A stretch of 64,000 bases of DNA from a virus: positions 1 through 64,000 of IMG/VR virus record IMGVR_UViG_3300037278_000142; one strand, 5' to 3'. Under the pieces are notes generated by a model. It was not told the origin of the DNA, searched no databases, and saw only the letters and a program-made list of their open reading frames with translations. Numbering within the stretch: position 1 is the stretch's first letter; each line of letters starts with the position of its first letter. The translations under genes were made by a program, and so were the position numbers. Positions 24,915-32,790 of the stretch are shown here, piece by piece.

Positions 24915-26514
24915 ACCTATCCACAATAAATATGATGCGGCTACCCTCTGGTGTCTCCACTACCTCTTCCATGTGCTCAGGGTAAATCTTGCACAGGGAT
25001 TTGTAATGCGAAGAGCCCGGAACCGTAGCTACCACATATCGGAACTTTTGGAAAAGAACTTTTACTTTAGATTCCAAGAACGTGGACTTCCATTGAGTGG
25101 GGGGCTCGTGGTACATCGGGGCATGGGTCTGTGGTGAATTGACGACGGTCGGAGATAGAGGCAGAGCGTTGTTCAACGCTACCGACCCTCCAAACTCAAA
25201 CCCTTCCTCAATCATAGGCATTGTCACGTTAGGGTGGCAGATGCAAGCCGTAACCGCAGTGTTCCATTCCGGCTGATGGTAGATGATGAGGGAGTAACGC
25301 AGGTCGTTATGTACATTAATTCCCTGCTTGTGCAAAGCATGAGAGCACCAGCGGTCCTCCGCCGTGTCCGATGTCAGTGGTGCAGCGGCGACGATCTGCA
25401 TAGCACGCTTGCTCAACCAGTAAGCCGCACCTGAAGCCCACGAGGGATTCCCCCCACGGTTCTCCCTACCTGTATAGTCATGCTGCTGCCAGCCAGCTTG
25501 AACCAGACGCGGGACTTCTACATAAGTATCGTCGTCCACCTTGCACACATACTCATAGCCGTTGTCGAGCACCCACTGATAGATAGCCTTCATTTTTGCC
25601 GGGAGACCAAGGTACCCGTCGTCCACATCGAGGAACACTTCATCCTCCAGCGGTTCACGAGTTGCACCGTTGCCGTAGAATATTTTGTAGTCCACCTTGT
25701 ACATCGACTTAAGCCACGTCTTGCGAATCTCATCTACCCGATGCTGGTACTTATGGCACGCGACCACCGCCACGATGAACTTAGGGAGAGGTAGGGGAGC
25801 CGGAGGCGTGGACTCAGAGCCGAAGAACTCAGAGACCCCGCGCTTACGCAAGAAAATGCGATGACCCAGAGCTTTGGCACGTCCACGGAACGAAGCGTAG
25901 CGAGGGTCTTCCTTATCCCGGTTGTAGGGCAGGGTGGTGATATTCACATCGGAGACGGCGACTACCTTCAACTCATGGTCTTTCAGGGTGAGGAACCAGT
26001 CACCATGTTCCCCCCCAATTTTCATCCGCTCGTCCCATGGGTATGGACGGATAGATTCTGTACGGGCGAGGAAATAGTTCACTACGAGGTCACATTGGGT
26101 GATGTTCCTCGTAATGTTGAGTTTAGTCTGGGCGATATACTGGCCGGGTGCGACAATCAGGTCACCCTCGTACACGTTTCCATCCACGTGTCCGCCAGCC
26201 ACGTCGATGCTCGGGTCAGCGTCAAGTACCGAGAGCAGGCGTTCGATGCCTCGACGTGCCTCGTCGGTAGAGAAGTCGAAGTCGTCGGAGCCCATCAAAA
26301 GGTATTTTGTACGTGTAGCAGCTACCCCGTGGTTTCGTTTCACCGACAGTCCCGAGTCAAACTTTAGGGATATGGTAGCTCCGGCTATGCCGCTGTCGTC
26401 TACAACCACCACCTGACATTCAGGAAGGTTCTTTTTGATACCTGCCAAGCAGTCCGCCAAATATCCCGGACGCAGAAAAGATGTAATGAGAATTGTTACA
26501 TTAGATAGACTCAA
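24913..26514 (-). CDS. Bimodular glycosyltransferase (GT2-like + GT31-like)
   Basis: 533 residues. The N-terminal module starts VTILITSFLRPGYLADCLAGI and has a LMGSDDFDF nucleotide-sugar site near residue 78, typical of GT-A family 2 enzymes. The second module (about 245-430) has EIRKTWLKS, LDVDDGYLGLPAKMKAIY, KVDDDTYV near 325 and WASGAAYWLSKRAMQIV, like beta-1,3-galactosyltransferases (GT31). The roughly 90-residue tail is beta-rich and small. It could glycosylate virion proteins or modify the host surface. Overlaps the second transferase by 4 bp. Confidence 0.9.
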   Translation of the reverse strand: MSLSNVTILITSFLRPGYLADCLAGIKKNLPECQVVVVDDSGIAGATISLKFDSGLSVKRNHGVAATRTKYLLMGSDDFDFSTDEARRGIERLLSVLDADPSIDVAGGHVDGNVYEGDLIVAPGQYIAQTKLNITRNITQCDLVVNYFLARTESIRPYPWDERMKIGGEHGDWFLTLKDHELKVVAVSDVNITTLPYNRDKEDPRYASFRGRAKALGHRIFLRKRGVSEFFGSESTPPAPLPLPKFIVAVVACHKYQHRVDEIRKTWLKSMYKVDYKIFYGNGATREPLEDEVFLDVDDGYLGLPAKMKAIYQWVLDNGYEYVCKVDDDTYVEVPRLVQAGWQQHDYTGRENRGGNPSWASGAAYWLSKRAMQIVAAAPLTSDTAEDRWCSHALHKQGINVHNDLRYSLIIYHQPEWNTAVTACICHPNVTMPMIEEGFEFGGSVALNNALPLSPTVVNSPQTHAPMYHEPPTQWKSTFLESKVKVLFQKFRYVVATVPGSSHYKSLCKIYPEHMEEVVETPEGSRIIFIVDR

Positions 26515-27179
26515 ATCAACAACCCCTTAGTGACCTTCTCTATATCTTCCCACTCAGTCTCAATATAGGACATGCTAGGCAAATATTTCTTTGACGCATT
26601 TTCAGGGTGGATTGTAGCCACCATCAAATCCAATGTGTTAAGGTCTTTCCAGTGCTCTTGCGGGATGCTGCGAAGGAACTTGCAGTCAGCACCGGAGGGT
26701 ATGTCTTCGAACGGTTGCTTCTCCCACACGCTCCTTCGAGTAGCGAAGGCACCTATCCATGGCTGAGAAGTCCAATTCTGGTAGCGGTAGGCCGTCTCCG
26801 TCCCATGGATGTAGTAATACAGGCGGCTGGTTCCGGTTACCCACACATTGGGGTCAGCGAACGGTGCCACTTGTCTAGACACCCTGTCACAACGATAGAT
26901 GTCATCGTCGTCTACCACAATCAGGAACTCACCTTTGGCAAGCGCACAGCCCTCATTCATCAACTGACCGTGGTTCAATTTCACATTCGGCATCGAAACA
27001 TACCGGATGCGAGGGTCCTCAGGTAGGAGGTCTTTAATTTGGTCTGTCCCATTATCAACAATTACCCACTCAAGATTTGGGTAGTCCTGTGACAAAAAAT
27101 ACCCCACACAGCGCGGCCAGAACTCGCGGCGGTTGTAGGTGGGGGTGATACACGAGACGAGGGGTTTAGTACCTTCCAC
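26511..27179 (-). CDS. Family 2 glycosyltransferase
   Basis: 222 residues from a GTG start preceded by GGAGG. GT-A features: VSCITPTYNRREFWPRCVGYF at the N-terminus, LEWVIVDNGT, LNHGQLMNEGCALAKGEFLIV and the metal site VVDDDDIY near residue 92, followed by WIGAFATRRSVWEK. The acceptor is unknown. Forms an operon with the bimodular transferase. Confidence 0.92.
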   Translation of the reverse strand: MEGTKPLVSCITPTYNRREFWPRCVGYFLSQDYPNLEWVIVDNGTDQIKDLLPEDPRIRYVSMPNVKLNHGQLMNEGCALAKGEFLIVVDDDDIYRCDRVSRQVAPFADPNVWVTGTSRLYYYIHGTETAYRYQNWTSQPWIGAFATRRSVWEKQPFEDIPSGADCKFLRSIPQEHWKDLNTLDLMVATIHPENASKKYLPSMSYIETEWEDIEKVTKGLLI

Positions 27180-27255
27180 CTAACCCCTCCATATAAGCCG
27201 CAATAGCCCTACGGTACTCTGCTTGGTACCTATCTGTTTTTTCTTCGTGTGACAT
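27166..27255 (-). CDS. Very small protein (29 aa) leading the glycosyltransferase operon
   Basis: ATG 27255 to TAA 27166: MSHEEKTDRYQAEYRRAIAA then YMEGLGGRY. Overlaps the start of the GT2 gene by 14 bp, so it may act by translational coupling. Not recognised. Confidence 0.45.
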   Translation of the reverse strand: MSHEEKTDRYQAEYRRAIAAYMEGLGGRY

Positions 27256-27278
27256 ATGCAGTAAATACCCAAAATTCT

Positions 27279-27296
27279 AACTACCAAATACTAGGT
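27279..27296 (+). promoter_or_regulatory. Late-promoter-like site
   Basis: AACTAC-N5-ACTAGG, 36 nt before the 27329 start; the third T of the usual TCT is kept, the first differs. Confidence 0.45.
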
Positions 27297-27328
27297 AGAA
27301 ACGAAACTCTCTTTAGGAGACCCCTCAG

Positions 27329-28093
27329 ATGGCAATTTCAGTTGTTCAGAAAGCAAAGAATTTTTCAGCGTATCAGGTAAAGCCGCTGACGGTGACCCTC
27401 CCAGCAGGGACAACCGCAGGTTCGTACCTCGCTGTTGTTGTTGAAGCATCGAAGAGCGGGGCTCCCTTCAACCTTGGCTCCTTTGGTGCCCACATCCCCA
27501 ACCCTATCGTCACCGACGACAAGAGCAACGTCTACACGACTGTTGACAGCATCGTAGGCGTGTCGCAGGAAGCGAACGGTATCAACAACCCTGATGCGTC
27601 GGGCTTCTTCCCTTCGGCCTACATCTATGTCGTTGCCGCCGCGACTGGTACTCAGAACATCTCCATTGGTGCCTTCTACCCGGACGAATACATCTCGCCT
27701 ATTCAGCCGGGTGGCAACCTCGCTTCGCCGCCTAACGTCAACGGTCGCCCGGTGTTCGACGGTGGTCTGCACGCTCAGGTGTTCGAGGTAGCTGGTCTTG
27801 CGACCGGTGTTGACGTTCACGGGCATGGTACCACGTATGGCTCAACTCCGCTTGGTGCTGGGTTATTCACTACTTCTGCCGTCGCTGGTATCATCATCGA
27901 AGCTGGTATCCTGATTGACTCGGCGACCATCTCCCCAGACACCAACGTCAACTCCGTATTGCAGTATTCGCAGCGGCTCAACGCTTCAACCTTCATGGTT
28001 CAGACCCGCATCACGGGTGGAGCCGTGACAAATGCTGGCTTCGGCAACGCGCTGAAGTATGGCGGAGCGGTCGTGGGCGTGGCTCTGAAATAG
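27329..28093 (+). CDS. Virion-type protein (254 aa)
   Basis: 254 residues from an ATG after TTAGGAGACC. Beta-rich, small residues, starting MAISVVQKAKNFSAYQVKPL with VTLPAGTTAGSYLAVVVEAS; this opening resembles that of the 219-aa protein at 55089. No Cys. No named family. Own promoter-like site and a strong terminator, so a single-gene unit. Probably an abundant virion surface protein. Confidence 0.82.
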   Translation: MAISVVQKAKNFSAYQVKPLTVTLPAGTTAGSYLAVVVEASKSGAPFNLGSFGAHIPNPIVTDDKSNVYTTVDSIVGVSQEANGINNPDASGFFPSAYIYVVAAATGTQNISIGAFYPDEYISPIQPGGNLASPPNVNGRPVFDGGLHAQVFEVAGLATGVDVHGHGTTYGSTPLGAGLFTTSAVAGIIIEAGILIDSATISPDTNVNSVLQYSQRLNASTFMVQTRITGGAVTNAGFGNALKYGGAVVGVALK

Positions 28094-28111
28094 CCTGTTA
28101 TAAGTTCTCAC

Positions 28112-28146
28112 AAAATAGCCCCCTATAATAAGGGGGCTATTTTTTC
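28112..28146 (+). terminator. Rho-independent terminator
   Basis: AAAATAGCCCCCT, 7-nt loop, AGGGGGCTATTTTTT; strong stem with a T-run, 18 bp past the stop of the 254-aa gene. Confidence 0.93.
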
Positions 28147-28260
28147 ATGTACATACAAGCTAAAAGTACAGTATTTAGGTAGTGTAGGTGATTACAGGCA
28201 CACTTCGACTTATTACTAATCTACCTGTAATTTTTAGATTTGTCAATAACAAAGGAAAAA

Positions 28261-29001
28261 ATGGCGGGAGTGGCGGGGGTTTACATATGGTTGAACTTGG
28301 TGAACGGTAAAGTATACGTCGGGTCAGCCAAATTTATACCCAGAAGAAAGTCCGCTCACCTTAGAGCCCTGAAGTTGGGGAAGCATCATAGCCCTCATTT
28401 TCAAGCGGCGTGGGATAAGTATGGTGAAGCTGCGTTCCAATTTGGAATCGTGGAAGAAGTCCTTGATGAGCTTTGGCTCCGGGCGAGAGAGACGGTTTGG
28501 ATTAAACAGCTACGGTCAGCCGAGTCTGTCTATGGGTACAACATCGCTCGTGACGGCTGGACTGCGGCTCAGCTTGAGCCCACAGAACGTCGCCGGGAAG
28601 CATGGAAGAAGAATGGTGAGCGTAAGAGGGGTGTTCAGGACCCACCTGAGGTTAGAGCTAGAAAGAAAGCGGCAAGTCAGGGTAGAACGCCCCCAAGTCA
28701 CCTGAACCATAAACACAGCGAAGAAACCAGAGCTAAAATGCGTGCTGCATGGGCGCGAAAGAAAGCTCGTGGGTATACGTCACCTGTAACTTTTACAACA
28801 GCCGGGAGACCCTCTTGGAATAAAGGAATACCCCCTTCCAAGGAATCCCGTCAGAAACTATCCATTTCACTAAGACTAAGCTGGACTCCTGAACGCCGCG
28901 CTGCACAAGCAGAACGGGCACGCAAACAAGGCTTAGCAAATTCAAAAAACCAACACAAAATCGGAGCTACGGAGCCGCGTTGTGTTGTGGAGGTGTCGTG
29001 A
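28261..29001 (+). CDS. GIY-YIG homing endonuclease with NUMOD3 repeats
   Basis: 246 residues from ATG 28261 (AAAGGA before it; an upstream TTG at 28240 is less likely). GVYIWLNLVNGKVYVGSAK is the GIY-YIG core, followed by HFQAAWDKYGEAAFQF, E-rich helix and YGYNIARDG. Three NUMOD-like blocks follow (SEETRAKMRAAWARKK, WNKGIPPSKESRQKLS). Free-standing in the plus-strand segment. Confidence 0.94.
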   Translation: MAGVAGVYIWLNLVNGKVYVGSAKFIPRRKSAHLRALKLGKHHSPHFQAAWDKYGEAAFQFGIVEEVLDELWLRARETVWIKQLRSAESVYGYNIARDGWTAAQLEPTERRREAWKKNGERKRGVQDPPEVRARKKAASQGRTPPSHLNHKHSEETRAKMRAAWARKKARGYTSPVTFTTAGRPSWNKGIPPSKESRQKLSISLRLSWTPERRAAQAERARKQGLANSKNQHKIGATEPRCVVEVS

Positions 29002-29004
29002 TGA

Positions 29005-29766
29005 GTGAAAATACTCCTTACTTTCGATAGCGTGACCAGTGCCAGAGCTATGCTTCTGAGCGAGGATGAGCAACTAGAAGGCGCGACCACCATTAGCTTG
29101 GAGACGCAAGCCGACCTAGCTGAGGAAGACATCCTCAGTTTCATTAGCGAGAACTTTGAACGATTCCTGCGGACGCTCCGCTTCCTGAAGAAAGAAGACC
29201 AAGAACTTCTCCTCAGCTACTATCTGCTGTCGAAGACTCAGTCCACCCTCGCCCTCATCCACAAGTCAACGCAGACCGTTTGCAGCTTCCGTATCCGCAT
29301 GGCGGTGAAAACGCTGGGCACATTCATGATGGTGGGGGAGCCCACCGAAGAACTACTACATGAGGTCTTGGAAAAGGCTGGGCTGGAGAACTCACTGGAG
29401 CCGCTAGGCATCGAATCCCCGTCGCCGAAACCCCGACTCTCCACGGTTGTGATGGAGTATGTCAGGACTCGCAACTTCCAACAGGTAGCAAATCACTTCG
29501 GGCTACACCGACCAGATGTACGTCGGGCTATGAGCAGGGCATCCAAGGCTCTCATGGACTCCAAGGACGGCAAGGAAGCTGCTGTGGCAGCGTGGCTACA
29601 CTCACTCATCGACAAGGTATCACCGGTTGGAACCGGGTTCTCTAAACGCAAGGCACAGAAGATGGGGCACATATACATGAAATCTAGTGCAGTTCTCGGT
29701 CAGTTTAGGGTGAATATCGAGGACCCTGACTTTTCACAATGGTTCGTTTCGAGAGCCAGCAGGTAG
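29005..29766 (+). CDS. Helix-turn-helix protein, possible transcription factor (253 aa)
   Basis: 253 residues from a GTG start; an internal ATG at 29050 is an alternative. Two helix-turn-helix-like blocks: LLLSYYLLSKTQSTLALIHK…RIRMAVKTLG (about 70-110), reminiscent of sigma region 4, and RNFQQVANHFGLHRPDVRRA (about 150-170). No region 2 or enzyme motif. Could regulate phage transcription; family not established. Directly follows the GIY-YIG gene. Confidence 0.75.
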   Translation: MKILLTFDSVTSARAMLLSEDEQLEGATTISLETQADLAEEDILSFISENFERFLRTLRFLKKEDQELLLSYYLLSKTQSTLALIHKSTQTVCSFRIRMAVKTLGTFMMVGEPTEELLHEVLEKAGLENSLEPLGIESPSPKPRLSTVVMEYVRTRNFQQVANHFGLHRPDVRRAMSRASKALMDSKDGKEAAVAAWLHSLIDKVSPVGTGFSKRKAQKMGHIYMKSSAVLGQFRVNIEDPDFSQWFVSRASR

Positions 29767-29814
29767 ACATATTTCCGACTGACCTCGCTCGAACTCCGAG
29801 TCGAGTGTCGGGTT

Positions 29815-29870
29815 TGGTGGACTGGGGCGGAGTCGAACCGCCATCGGGTCCCTGTCATCCCCATAGACAA
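29815..29870 (-). tRNA. 3' half of a tRNA (or tmRNA), 5' half missing
   Basis: On the minus strand: an anticodon-arm-like TTGTC…GACAG hairpin with ATGGGGA loop, then a perfect T-arm GGCGG-TTCGACT-CCGCC, acceptor strand CCAGTCC and encoded ACCA. No matching 5' acceptor strand (GGACTGG) or D-arm is present upstream; a coding gene occupies that place. Either an eroded tRNA or an attachment-site core copied from a host tRNA/tmRNA 3' end. Confidence 0.5.
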
Positions 29871-29875
29871 GCCAT

Positions 29876-30139
29876 CTAGCCGTTCACTTTCCGTTTCTTC
29901 TTGTCGATTCCCGGCCCTGCTTCGGCGGACGGGTTGATCTTCTCTGCCTTGGCTATCTCTTCCACCGCGAAGTATGCTCCGGCCATCGAACCTTCATAGC
30001 AGTTGATGCCGATGGGATTCCGTCTCTTCATCTCCGTCCAGAGGGCTCGGATGCAGCACGCCAGTTCGAACCATGTCATGTCTTGGCACTGGGTGAGGAA
30101 GGCATCGACCTTCTCACCTACTACGATTTCGCTAGGCAT
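29876..30139 (-). CDS. Hypothetical protein (87 aa)
   Basis: 87 residues, helical, ending in a basic KKKRKVNG tail. Preceded by TTTAGGAGGCGCACACC, a leader shared almost exactly with the next upstream gene. Not recognised; codon use and content differ from the virion genes. Confidence 0.65.
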   Translation of the reverse strand: MPSEIVVGEKVDAFLTQCQDMTWFELACCIRALWTEMKRRNPIGINCYEGSMAGAYFAVEEIAKAEKINPSAEAGPGIDKKKRKVNG

Positions 30140-30151
30140 GGTGTGCGCCTC

Positions 30152-30562
30152 CTAAAGACGCGGGAAATCGAATATGTTGTTGTTCGTGCGCGACCATCCA
30201 CAATCGCAGATAGAGTCGTGGAAAGCGATGAGTTTTTCGTCGCGCTGCTTCAACTTCAACAGGTCGTTGCGCTGCTTCCACAGGTCGTTGCGCTGCTTCC
30301 ACAGGTCGTTGCGCTGCTTCAACAGGTCGTCGCGCTGCTTCAACAGGTCGTCGCTCTGCTTCCACAGGTCGGCCAACCAAGTTGGCATATCGGCAGGAAG
30401 AATTTCACGAAACAGTTTCTTCCGCAGTTCGATCTGCCAAGGCTCTTCTACTCTCGCCTTTGTTGTGTTGATGGTTTCGAGCCGTGAAGCATAGGACTCA
30501 CCTAAAAGCTCGATAGGGAGACTCGCTTCGTGATGCGCGTGCAATGCTACGCAGGTTGCCAT
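30152..30562 (-). CDS. Coiled-coil protein with heptad tandem repeats (136 aa)
   Basis: Start taken at ATG 30562 because TAGGAGG precedes it; the longer frame from 30661 runs through that leader. The N-terminal region is globular (MATCVALHAHHEAS). The C-terminal half is DL[WL]KQR[ND] repeated about six times, a short parallel coiled coil encoded by 21-bp tandem repeats. Not recognised; the repeats could expand or contract. Confidence 0.68.
   Translation of the reverse strand: MATCVALHAHHEASLPIELLGESYASRLETINTTKARVEEPWQIELRKKLFREILPADMPTWLADLWKQSDDLLKQRDDLLKQRNDLWKQRNDLWKQRNDLLKLKQRDEKLIAFHDSICDCGWSRTNNNIFDFPRL
30261..30365. repeat. Five tandem 21-bp repeats
   Basis: Unit AGGTCGTTGCGCTGCTTCCA plus C, five copies (30261, 30282, 30303, 30324, 30345) with few changes, and partial units on both sides. 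Encodes one heptad per unit. Confidence 0.93.
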
Positions 30563-30600
30563 TGGTTTGCGCCTCCTAAAGACGCGGGGGTGGTGCGGGG

Positions 30601-30729
30601 CTAGGCGGCGATATTGGAGTAAGTGATGTGGTTGGCCAGGTCGGAGATTTCCTTCTGCCACCCTTCGTCAGCGATGAGTCGGGCCACCAAGAGAAGAATG
30701 CGGATCACAAGTTTTTGGCGGGATGTCAT
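30601..30729 (-). CDS. Small helical protein (42 aa), nested in the frame above
   Basis: ATG 30729 preceded by CTAGGAGGCGTTACAGA, the same kind of leader as the neighbouring genes. Hydrophobic helix then EGWQKEISDLANHI. Alternative reading of the 3' part of the XRE-like frame. Confidence 0.45.
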   Translation of the reverse strand: MTSRQKLVIRILLLVARLIADEGWQKEISDLANHITYSNIAA

Positions 30730-31002
30730 TCTGTAACGCCTCCTAGCGTTGGGGTGATGCTGTTGCTTTTGTATTCCTAGCGGGATTCGAGCCTTCGCTG
30801 CAAATTGTTCTTTACTCAGTCTGAGTTTGAGTCGTGCAAGCTCAACAAAACGTGCAAACGAAACCCGTGCAGCCAGAGCATCCGTCCCGACCAAACTTGT
30901 GTTCTCGATGGCCGGGATGCCCATATGTCCTGCGGCGATGAATGCTCCATCTTCCTCTGCCGCCATCTGGATGATCCATGCATCCTCCTCATCCCTCCTC
31001 AT
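30601..31002 (-). CDS. XRE-like antitoxin-type protein, probably truncated (133 aa frame)
   Basis: The N-terminal 75 residues end in SFARFVELARLKLRLSKEQF, like the first helices of XRE repressors found in antitoxins, but the recognition helix region is replaced by low-complexity HHPNARRRYR. The frame then continues into a second unit that has its own GCTAGGAGG leader and ATG at 30729 (MTSRQKLVIRILLLVARLIA). It may be two genes joined by loss of a stop. Confidence 0.55.
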   Translation of the reverse strand: MRRDEEDAWIIQMAAEEDGAFIAAGHMGIPAIENTSLVGTDALAARVSFARFVELARLKLRLSKEQFAAKARIPLGIQKQQHHPNARRRYRMTSRQKLVIRILLLVARLIADEGWQKEISDLANHITYSNIAA

Positions 31003-31100
31003 GACGTTCCTCCCTTCGTCAAAAACTCGGTTGCTTTCTCTGGGGTCAGCTCGAAATACAGCAATCCTTCACCGTCGCGCTCTGCTTCTATCGGCTGCAT
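30999..31100 (-). CDS. Very small protein (33 aa)
   Basis: ATG 31100 to TGA overlapping the next ATG by 4 bp. Sequence MQPIEAERDGEGLLYFELTP continues EKATEFLTKGG. The frame is open for another 20 codons upstream with coding-like content (GEPEWFYGNT) but has no start there, so it may be the end of a broken gene. Confidence 0.45.
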   Translation of the reverse strand: MQPIEAERDGEGLLYFELTPEKATEFLTKGGTS

Positions 31101-31173
31101 CTTGCAGGTATTTCCATAAAACCATTCCGGCTCACCCTTGTTCTGCCCCTTCGGGATCGAATGTGTGCATCAA

Positions 31174-31386
31174 TCAATCCCACCTCGCGGTTTCGGTATC
31201 TAGCAGGTGGATGTGCATATCCTTGAGATCGCCAGCCAAAAGCAGTAAGCCGTTCTTGACCGCTTCGATGCGCTCGCGCTCCTTCTTGGTTCTCGCTGTG
31301 GCCAGTGCGGAGTTACGTAATTCGGCTTGAAACTCAATGTAGCGGATCACCTCCGCTTTTATGGCTGTTCCCTTGATGAAAATCAT
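31174..31386 (-). CDS. Hypothetical helical protein (70 aa)
   Basis: ATG 31386 overlaps the upstream stop by 4 bp. Helical, basic: ELRNSALATARTKKERERIEAV. Not recognised. Confidence 0.62.
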   Translation of the reverse strand: MIFIKGTAIKAEVIRYIEFQAELRNSALATARTKKERERIEAVKNGLLLLAGDLKDMHIHLLDTETARWD

Positions 31387-31730
31387 TGCGTCTCCATTCG
31401 GTTGGGTGCGTTCTTGATTGTTGGTTGACTCGGTGCTGCGGTGTCGCCTGTCCAGCCCCATGCACGAGCCATAGCTACAAGCTTGGGGAAGGAGGGTGCT
31501 GTTACTCGCTTGGTTGTCGGGTTCCACTTGTGCAGCTTCGCCAGTGGGAGAGCCCTATAGTCCACGAAGACTGTCTCGTTCAGAACTGCATTGTATCCGA
31601 CCCAGCCTGTCAGCAGCCAGAAGCACTGGTTGGCACATACTCCGAATCCGATGGTACGCTTCGAGCCGCAGAGCACGCAATGTGATACTTCGATGTTCCT
31701 GCGACCGACCGGGCGTACTGTAATCCTCAT
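31383..31730 (-). CDS. Hypothetical protein (115 aa)
   Basis: 115 residues with CVLCGSKR and CANQC in the N-terminal third (possible zinc site) and an aromatic-rich middle. Upstream reads GGTATACTGAGAAGTAGGAG: a TATACT -10 like the leaderless promoters, but here with a leader and a ribosome-binding site. Not recognised. Confidence 0.68.
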   Translation of the reverse strand: MRITVRPVGRRNIEVSHCVLCGSKRTIGFGVCANQCFWLLTGWVGYNAVLNETVFVDYRALPLAKLHKWNPTTKRVTAPSFPKLVAMARAWGWTGDTAAPSQPTIKNAPNRMETQ

Positions 31731-31825
31731 AAAAGCATCTCCTACTTCTCAGTATACCAAGCACATCGCTCTTTTGGTTAGTTTTTTTTGAAAACTATTT
31801 TCTCGGTCGTACCGTTAACCTTTCT

Positions 31826-31844
31826 GACTATTGACCTCTTTAGT
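31826..31844 (+). promoter_or_regulatory. Late-promoter-like site (RACTAY-N5-TCT)
   Basis: GACTAT-N5-TCTTTAG, 13 nt before the 31853 start, overlapping a hairpin ACCTCT…AGAGGT (31834-31850) that carries the ribosome-binding AGAGG. Confidence 0.52.
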
Positions 31845-31852
31845 AGAGGTTC

Positions 31853-32503
31853 ATGATGACAATGCGCTATACAGTGTACCGAACACAGAACATCGCTAAT
31901 GGCAGGTACTACTTTGGGGTTCACAAAACGAGAGCCCCCTATGATGGATACTTAGGGTCAGGTACGATATTGATGGGTGCAGTGAAGAAGTATGGCAAAC
32001 AGGCGTTCATCAAGAACGTGTGCTTCGTCTTTGACAACGCAGAGGAAGCTTTTGCAAAAGAGTTCGAACTGATTGAGACGTACAGGGAAGACCCGCTCTG
32101 CTACAACCTGAGACAGGGAGGAAGTGGAGGTTTCGACTACATTAACACCCATGAGTTGAGACAAGGCACCCCTTATCTCGGGAAAACTCACTCTAAGGAA
32201 AGCAAGAAACTCATGAGCGATACTAAGAAAGGAAAACCCAGTCCATTTATCAATAGGTATCATACGGAGGGGGCTAGAGCAAAGAACCGTAAAGCGCATA
32301 CGATTAATCTACAGGGGCAACATTTTGGCGATGTCACCGCTATTTCCATTGTTAGCTACTCATCTACTAGAGCTAATTGGAGGGTTAAATGTGGGGTATG
32401 CGGGGAAGAAGGGATTGTGCGGAGTAGCCGGGTGCTAAATGGAGACTCCAGCTTTATGAAGCAACACAATACTTGCGAAGACCCTCCACTTCAGATGCGA
32501 TAG
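31853..32503 (+). CDS. GIY-YIG (Seg-like) homing endonuclease with zinc finger
   Basis: 216 residues. The GIY-YIG core is YTVYRTQNIANGRYYFGVHK, then AVKKYGKQAF, catalytic-helix Glu in AFAKEFELIET and YNLRQGGSGGF, as in T4 Seg-type enzymes. SKESKKLMSDTKKGK is NUMOD3-like, and the C-terminus has WRVKCGVCGEEG…C, a zinc-binding DNA contact. Transcribed against the surrounding small genes; overlaps the convergent gene by 13 bp. Confidence 0.92.
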   Translation: MMTMRYTVYRTQNIANGRYYFGVHKTRAPYDGYLGSGTILMGAVKKYGKQAFIKNVCFVFDNAEEAFAKEFELIETYREDPLCYNLRQGGSGGFDYINTHELRQGTPYLGKTHSKESKKLMSDTKKGKPSPFINRYHTEGARAKNRKAHTINLQGQHFGDVTAISIVSYSSTRANWRVKCGVCGEEGIVRSSRVLNGDSSFMKQHNTCEDPPLQMR

Positions 32504-32790
32504 CCGTAGGCGTCGTAACGCTCACCGGGGGTGTGGTAGTTGGCGTAGCCATAGTTGGCGATGTGTCCCTCGTGGCCGGGGACAACCTTCCATACGGTGG
32601 CGGTCTCGGGCTTGCCCTTCTCATCCAGCTTGCCGGTCGGGGCGTACCCGGCGTGGTACTCATGGCGGTCACAGGCGAGGCAGTGACGCTCGTCGCGGTA
32701 ATCCCACCCGCGCTCTTTGTTGTAGAGACCATTGTTACTTGCACAGGTGCGTTGACCGGGTAGGTTCACTGCGTCACGACCACACGCCAT
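32491..32790 (-). CDS. Hypothetical protein (99 aa), Tyr/Gly-rich
   Basis: 99 residues with two cysteine-containing segments (MACGRDAV, CLACDRHEYH) and a Tyr-rich tail (ANYGYANYHTPGERYDAYGY). Not recognised. Start overlaps the upstream gene by 17 bp. Confidence 0.68.
   Translation of the reverse strand: MACGRDAVNLPGQRTCASNNGLYNKERGWDYRDERHCLACDRHEYHAGYAPTGKLDEKGKPETATVWKVVPGHEGHIANYGYANYHTPGERYDAYGYRI

Noticed and set aside
30247-30375. Tandem repeats resembling a CRISPR array
   Set aside because: Units are contiguous 21-mers without spacers and lie inside a coding frame as heptads.
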